A DNA stretch of 64,000 bases from Permianibacter sp046297695 (GTDB taxonomy: Bacteria; Pseudomonadota; Gammaproteobacteria; Enterobacterales; Permianibacteraceae): positions 1-64,000 of the forward strand of contig JBKBHF010000010.1 in NCBI GenBank assembly GCA_046297695.1, read 5' to 3'. The notes beneath the pieces are model-generated. The model saw only the letters and a program-made list of their open reading frames with translations, was not told the origin of the DNA and did not search any database. This document shows positions 60,370 to 64,000 of this stretch, piece after piece; within the stretch, counting starts at the first letter, position 1, and each line of letters starts with the position of its first letter. A program made the position numbers and the translations under genes.

Positions 60370-61341
60370 TCAGGGTGTGCGGTCGCTCACCGCGATGGCG
60401 GCATCGTGGCCATGCAAGGCTACGGCATCAATGAAGAAAGCCTCGCCGGCGGTCGGCGTGCCTTGATAAAACAGCCGTAATGCACTGACGGCGCTCAGAT
60501 CCAGTTTCCGCTCGCGCGGGCCGTTGTGGATACGGCTCAGCGGCAGCACGATATCGGTCCAGCCGGGAGCGGCGCTGAAATTGTAATTGAATCGATCGTG
60601 GTACTCCTGTGGGCCCAGCTCATGCTGTCGGTCATGCACACGCAGTGACAGCGGCAGCGGCGCGGCGCCGGGATTGAATACCGATAACCGCAGTTCGCCA
60701 TAACCGAGCCAATTCGACGGAAAGTGGCGCAGTGTGCTGCCGGCAAAGCGCAACGGCGGTAGCTGCACGTGCAAGGCAAACTGACCGTCTCGACTCTGCA
60801 AGGCGCTGCGTTCACCGAGCGACCAGTTCCAGCTGTCGGCAAAGGATTCGAATGACGACAGCTGCGGAAACTGCGTGCTGCTGTGGCGGTCAACGTAGGC
60901 AAACAGTGCCGGCCGCAGCAGCAATCCAATCGCCAACAACGCCATCAACCCATACATGACGACGTGGGCGCCACGGCTGAAGTAACGCCGTACGCCGAGC
61001 CACATCGTGCCGAGTGCGATGCCGGCACAGTTGGTGAACGCATCGCGCCAACTCGGCTGCCGATCGGTGAGTGCCTGCAGCCATTCGGTGCCGAAGGCGA
61101 AAATGATCAGCGGCGGCAACAGCAGTTGCAGCCACAGCGACGGCCGGCGTGCATACCGGTTGCGGATGGCCTGATCGAACAGCAGCGTCAATGCGAAAAA
61201 CAGCGGCAAGTGGGCCAGATTCCACAAGGCCATCGCCGCGCGGTTGGGCAGTGCCACCCGTTCCTGAATCAGCAACAAGTACAGTGCGGCCAGCAAGCCG
61301 ATAACGAGCAATGGCAGCCGCAACCGCTGGGCAAATTGCAT
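60370..61341 (-). CDS. VanZ-like membrane protein with C-terminal beta-sandwich (CBM-like) domain
   Basis: This 323-residue protein has about five hydrophobic helices in the first 150 residues with the VanZ-family pattern (NLAHLPLFFALTLLFDQ, then FAFGTEWLQALTDRQPSWRDAFTNCAG). The rest (about 160-320) is a soluble module resembling carbohydrate-binding domains of the CBM11/complex-I-associated type (NWLGYGELRLSVFNPG and LDLSAVSALRLFYQGT). The predicted topology places it outside the cytoplasm. An AGG 7 nt upstream supports the ATG at 61341. It is last in the yciB-yciI-bolA operon. Function unknown; a wall or glycan interaction is an inference. Confidence 0.8.
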   Translation of the reverse strand: MQFAQRLRLPLLVIGLLAALYLLLIQERVALPNRAAMALWNLAHLPLFFALTLLFDQAIRNRYARRPSLWLQLLLPPLIIFAFGTEWLQALTDRQPSWRDAFTNCAGIALGTMWLGVRRYFSRGAHVVMYGLMALLAIGLLLRPALFAYVDRHSSTQFPQLSSFESFADSWNWSLGERSALQSRDGQFALHVQLPPLRFAGSTLRHFPSNWLGYGELRLSVFNPGAAPLPLSLRVHDRQHELGPQEYHDRFNYNFSAAPGWTDIVLPLSRIHNGPRERKLDLSAVSALRLFYQGTPTAGEAFFIDAVALHGHDAAIAVSDRTP

Positions 61342-61372
61342 GAGCAAACCTGACTGGCGGTGTCAGCGCAAT

Positions 61373-61639
61373 TCAAGGCGCCTGGGCGTCAATACGCAGG
61401 GCATGGATCTCCGTCTCCATCAGTTCACCCAGGGCAGCATAGACCAGGCGATGCCGCGCCAACGGCAGTTTGTCACGAAACTGTTCGCTGACGATGCGCA
61501 CGGCGAAATGACCTTTACCGGTCAGGGCGCCGGCATGGCCGGCATGCAGATGGCTTTCGTCAAGCAACTGCAGCTCCACCGGCTGCAAGGCGGCACGCAG
61601 TCGCGTTTCCATTTCAGCGAGACGTTTACGGTTGTCCAT
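61373..61639 (-). CDS. BolA-family protein
   Basis: This 88-residue protein has the BolA fold pattern (ALQPVELQLLDESHLHAGHAG, then HFAVRIVSEQF and RHRLVYAALGELM). The conserved invariant His is present in the HAG block, with a second His usable for iron-sulfur binding with a glutaredoxin. It lies 12 bp after yciI. Which BolA subtype this is (BolA or IbaG) is not certain; the length suits either. Confidence 0.93.
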   Translation of the reverse strand: MDNRKRLAEMETRLRAALQPVELQLLDESHLHAGHAGALTGKGHFAVRIVSEQFRDKLPLARHRLVYAALGELMETEIHALRIDAQAP

Positions 61640-61651
61640 TACGGCGGGCTC

Positions 61652-61951
61652 TTACGGCAAGACTTTTTTGAAGGGTTTGACGGTAACGCGGGCATACACG
61701 CCAGCGGCAACATACGGGTCGGAATCGGCAAAAGCCTGGGCATCGGCGAGCGAGGCAAACTCGGCCACGATCAACGAACCGGTGAAACCGGCTGGGCCGG
61801 GATCATTGCTGTCGACGGCAGGAAAGGGGCCGGCCAGCAACAAGCGGCCTTGATCTTTCAGTTGCTGCAACCGGGCAAGGTGTTCAGCGCGAGCGGCCAG
61901 TCGTTTTTCAAGAGTGCCGGGCAGATCCTCGCCCATCAGCGCATACCACAT
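61652..61951 (-). CDS. yciI: YciI-family protein
   Basis: This 99-residue protein closely resembles E. coli YciI (98 residues): EKRLAARAEHLARLQQLKDQGRLLLAGPFPAVDSNDPG, then DPYVAAGVYARVTVKPFKKV. The fold is ferredoxin-like with a candidate His-Asp active site, but the substrate in vivo is unknown. Two consecutive ATGs occur; I take the second because AGGA lies 6 nt before it and it matches the E. coli start. The stop of yciB lies next to it. Confidence 0.93.
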   Translation of the reverse strand: MWYALMGEDLPGTLEKRLAARAEHLARLQQLKDQGRLLLAGPFPAVDSNDPGPAGFTGSLIVAEFASLADAQAFADSDPYVAAGVYARVTVKPFKKVLP

Positions 61952-61953
61952 CA

Positions 61954-62550
61954 TCAATCCTCTTTTTTGCTGGCGATGGCGTCGCCCGTGTTCGCCGCAT
62001 CCGGCGCCGGGTCCTGCGGCAGATAGCGGTACAAGGCAAAACCGGTGTAAACAAAAAGCAGCAGCTGAATCACCGTGATGCCCCAGACCTTGAAATTGAC
62101 CCAGGTATCGAGTGAGTAGCTGAACGCGACATGCAGATTGGCAATGCCGACCAGTAAGGATACGAGGCCCCAAATCAAATCAACACGCCGCCAGACCGGC
62201 GCAGGCACCGGCAGCGCCTGCTCATTGATGGATTCAAACAGCGCTTTCAGTGGCGAGCGGCGCAGCGCAGCGCCGACCAGAAAAACGGCGGCAATCAGCC
62301 AGAAGAAAACAGTGACTTTCCATTTGATGAAGCGCTCGTCATGCAGCGCCAGGGTCAGGCCACCAAACACCAGTGCGACGGCCAGGCCAAACAGATGCAG
62401 CTTCTGCCATTTGCCGGTCTGCCAGCGATTGCCGACCGTTTGAATGGCCGTGGCGGCCATCAGCACGGCGACAGCGACATAGATATCCGCGAGTTTGTAG
62501 CTGATGAAAAACGCCAGCAGCGGGAAAAAATCGAGCAGAAACTTCAGCAT
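61954..62550 (-). CDS. yciB: Inner-membrane septation protein A
   Basis: YciB (also called IspZ) is a five-helix inner-membrane protein implicated in septation and cell-envelope synthesis, with partners in the elongasome and divisome. The 198 residues begin MLKFLLDFFPLLAFFISYKL and include INEQALPVPAPVWRRVDLIW and FYTG-like LLLFVYTGFALYRYLP, diagnostic of the family. The first ATG of the frame (62562) would add four residues. It is divergent from rnm and leads the operon yciB-yciI-bolA-vanZ-like. Confidence 0.95.
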   Translation of the reverse strand: MLKFLLDFFPLLAFFISYKLADIYVAVAVLMAATAIQTVGNRWQTGKWQKLHLFGLAVALVFGGLTLALHDERFIKWKVTVFFWLIAAVFLVGAALRRSPLKALFESINEQALPVPAPVWRRVDLIWGLVSLLVGIANLHVAFSYSLDTWVNFKVWGITVIQLLLFVYTGFALYRYLPQDPAPDAANTGDAIASKKED

Positions 62551-62680
62551 GGTAAACTGCACAGAGCGGTTGAACCGGGCCGCTATCTTACCGACTCTGC
62601 TGACCCAGCGTCACCCAAGCCGTCGCGCGCTTGCCCGATGGCTATCTACTACGACTGACCTGAGTTTATTGAGCGCTGCC

Positions 62681-63592
62681 ATGCCTGCCTACGATCTGCA
62701 CTGTCACAGTTTCTGCTCCGACGGCGAGCTGTCGCCGGCGGCGCTGGTGGCACGTGCGTCGGCGCGTGGCGTGCAGGTGCTGGCCCTGTCTGATCACGAC
62801 AGCGTGGCCGGCTTGCCGGAAGCGCGGGCAGCTGCACAGGTGTACGGACTGACGCTGGTGCCGGCAGTCGAGATCTCGGTCACCTATCAAAAGCTGGAAA
62901 TTCATGTCGTCGGGCTTGCGGTTGACCCCACCGCGGCCGCGCTTTGCCAGGGCTTGCAGGCGCAGCAGACGCGGCGCTGGCGCCGAGCCGAAGCCATGGC
63001 TGACAAGCTGGCCAAGGAGGGGGTCGCCGACCTGATGCCGGCACTGCGTGCGCGCTTCCCGCAGGCCGCGCCGACGCGATCGCATTTTGCCCAACTGCTG
63101 GTCGAGCGCGGCCTGGTCCGCGACAACGAGCGGGCGTTTGCCCGCTACATCGGCCGCAAGGGTTCGTCCTACGTGCCGGCCGAGTGGGCCACGCTGGCGG
63201 AAGGTGTGCAATGGATCCGTGCTGCTGGCGGCATTCCTGTACTCGCCCATCCCGGTCGTTATGGTTTGTCTGGCTCTGGTCTTGAGCGCCTGCTCGACGA
63301 GTTTGTTGCGGCAGGCGGCCAGGCGATGGAACTGTCCTATCCGCAATTGTTTCCGAAAGAGGCGCAAAAGCTCGCACGCAGCGCGCGCAAGCGTGGCTTG
63401 TGGGCGAGCCAGGGCAGCGATTTTCACAGCCCGGCGCAAACCTGGACCGAGCTTGGCAAAATGCCGCCGCAGCCGCCGGACGTCATCACGGTTTGGCAAG
63501 CGCGGCCGGAACTGTTTCCGCTGCCACCGACAGCCACCAATTCATCCACTATGCTGGAGACAAACACCATGGCGCAGGATGCGCAGACATGA
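62681..63592 (+). CDS. rnm: PHP-domain 5'-3' exoribonuclease (RNase AM)
   Basis: This is a relative of E. coli RNase AM (formerly YciV, TrpH), which matures 5' ends of ribosomal RNAs. The 303 residues begin with the PHP metal motif YDLHCHSFCSDGELSP (His7, His9, Asp14), then SDHDSV, AVEISV, a fourth motif VLAHPGRYG and the late SQGSDFHSPA. The ATG at 62681 is the family start; the frame is open 59 codons farther upstream. The stop overlaps the next ATG (ATGA). The Asn/Thr-rich tail is slightly longer than in E. coli. Confidence 0.93.
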   Translation: MPAYDLHCHSFCSDGELSPAALVARASARGVQVLALSDHDSVAGLPEARAAAQVYGLTLVPAVEISVTYQKLEIHVVGLAVDPTAAALCQGLQAQQTRRWRRAEAMADKLAKEGVADLMPALRARFPQAAPTRSHFAQLLVERGLVRDNERAFARYIGRKGSSYVPAEWATLAEGVQWIRAAGGIPVLAHPGRYGLSGSGLERLLDEFVAAGGQAMELSYPQLFPKEAQKLARSARKRGLWASQGSDFHSPAQTWTELGKMPPQPPDVITVWQARPELFPLPPTATNSSTMLETNTMAQDAQT

Positions 63593-64000
63593 GCCGACTT
63601 CTTGCCATTCATCCGGTGGATCCACAGCCGCGCTTCATTCAGCAAGTGGTCGAGTTGCTGAAAAAAGGTGGCGTGATCGTTTACCCCACTGACACCGGTT
63701 ATGCCTTTGGTTGGGCGCTCGATGACAAAAGCGCGACCGATCGTGTCCGCCGCATGCGCGGCCTCGACGACAAACACCATTTCACGCTGGTCTGCCGCGA
63801 TCTGTCCGAGCTTGCGACCTACGCCAAAGTCGAAGATCCGGCCTATCGCGTGCTGCGCGCCCATACCCCGGGGCCGTATACCTTCATCCTGCGCGCGACC
63901 AAAGAGGTGCCGCGTCGGCTCGTGCACGAAAAACGCAAGACCATCGGCCTGCGGGTGCCGGATAACAAGATTGCGCAAGCGCTGCTGAAAGAAATGGCCG
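63589..64000 (+). CDS. yciO: YciO, Sua5/TsaC-family protein (truncated by the window)
   Basis: The first 137 residues of a protein that closely resembles E. coli YciO: VVELLKKGGVIVYPTDTGYA, KHHFTLVCRDLSEL, TPGPYTFILRATKEVPRRL, EKRKTIGLRVPDN. The Sua5/YrdC fold binds ATP and nucleic acid; YciO itself is a paralogue of TsaC with uncertain role in threonylcarbamoyl-adenosine synthesis. It overlaps rnm by 4 bp (ATGA). The rest lies beyond the window end. Confidence 0.93.
   Translation, partial: MSRLLAIHPVDPQPRFIQQVVELLKKGGVIVYPTDTGYAFGWALDDKSATDRVRRMRGLDDKHHFTLVCRDLSELATYAKVEDPAYRVLRAHTPGPYTFILRATKEVPRRLVHEKRKTIGLRVPDNKIAQALLKEMA

Overview
The window reads as one chromosomal segment of a fairly GC-rich gammaproteobacterium. 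This rests on conserved neighbourhoods seen here: a barA-type kinase divergent from rlmD-relA-mazG, then pyrG-kdsA-eno, ftsB-ispD-ispF-surE-pcm-nlpD-rpoS, and yciB-yciI-bolA divergent from rnm-yciO. A rhombosortase gene shows the host uses the GlyGly-CTERM surface-sorting pathway. The species cannot be named from sequence alone.

Layout. 1-5.5 kb is an accessory and decaying region. It holds the end of a probable type I restriction-modification locus (an HsdS-like C-terminal fragment), an AlbA_2/GHKL-ATPase protein with an in-frame 7-residue tandem repeat, a decapitated restriction endonuclease, two unrecognised minus-strand genes, and the C-terminal third of a subtilase abutting a minus-strand ORF fragment. 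5.6-14.6 kb holds accA, tilS, a GAF-GAF-GGDEF-EAL protein, a patatin, a lytic transglycosylase and proS. 14.6-15.65 kb has no gene but is packed with structured repeats. 15.6-25.2 kb holds a FmdB zinc ribbon, an S66 carboxypeptidase, queF, rlmM, a DUF1820 gene, a methyltransferase, a glycerophosphodiesterase and a MASE1 hybrid kinase. 25.2-36.8 kb carries three damage-repair genes (AlkA-like, family-6 UDG-like, AlkB-like) interleaved with an M20 peptidase, a CBS protein and two POT transporters, followed by YhdH, M61 and CorA proteins. 37-49.8 kb is the barA/rlmD/relA/mazG/chemoreceptor block. 49.9-60.3 kb is the pyrG-to-rpoS block. 60.4-64 kb is the yci block.

How genes work together: relA, a barA-type kinase and rpoS form a stress and stationary-phase regulatory set. 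pyrG, kdsA, eno, ispD/F and ftsB supply nucleotides, LPS, glycolysis, isoprenoids and division. surE, pcm, nlpD and rpoS form the usual survival cluster.

Most interesting structures: (1) a two-module structured repeat (A at 14755 and 43268, B at 15165 and 44150) whose stems differ between copies by compensatory changes, with a low-GC membrane gene between A and B in the second copy; (2) the LPPEL tandem repeat in the AlbA_2/ATPase protein beside restriction-system debris; (3) a periplasmic binding-protein-like gene overlapping the barA-type kinase; (4) lineage-specific insertions in conserved operons (a membrane ORF between ispD and ispF, rhombosortase plus oxygenase remnant between eno and ftsB, a chemoreceptor between mazG and pyrG). 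No convincing complete new system was found. These are the leads.
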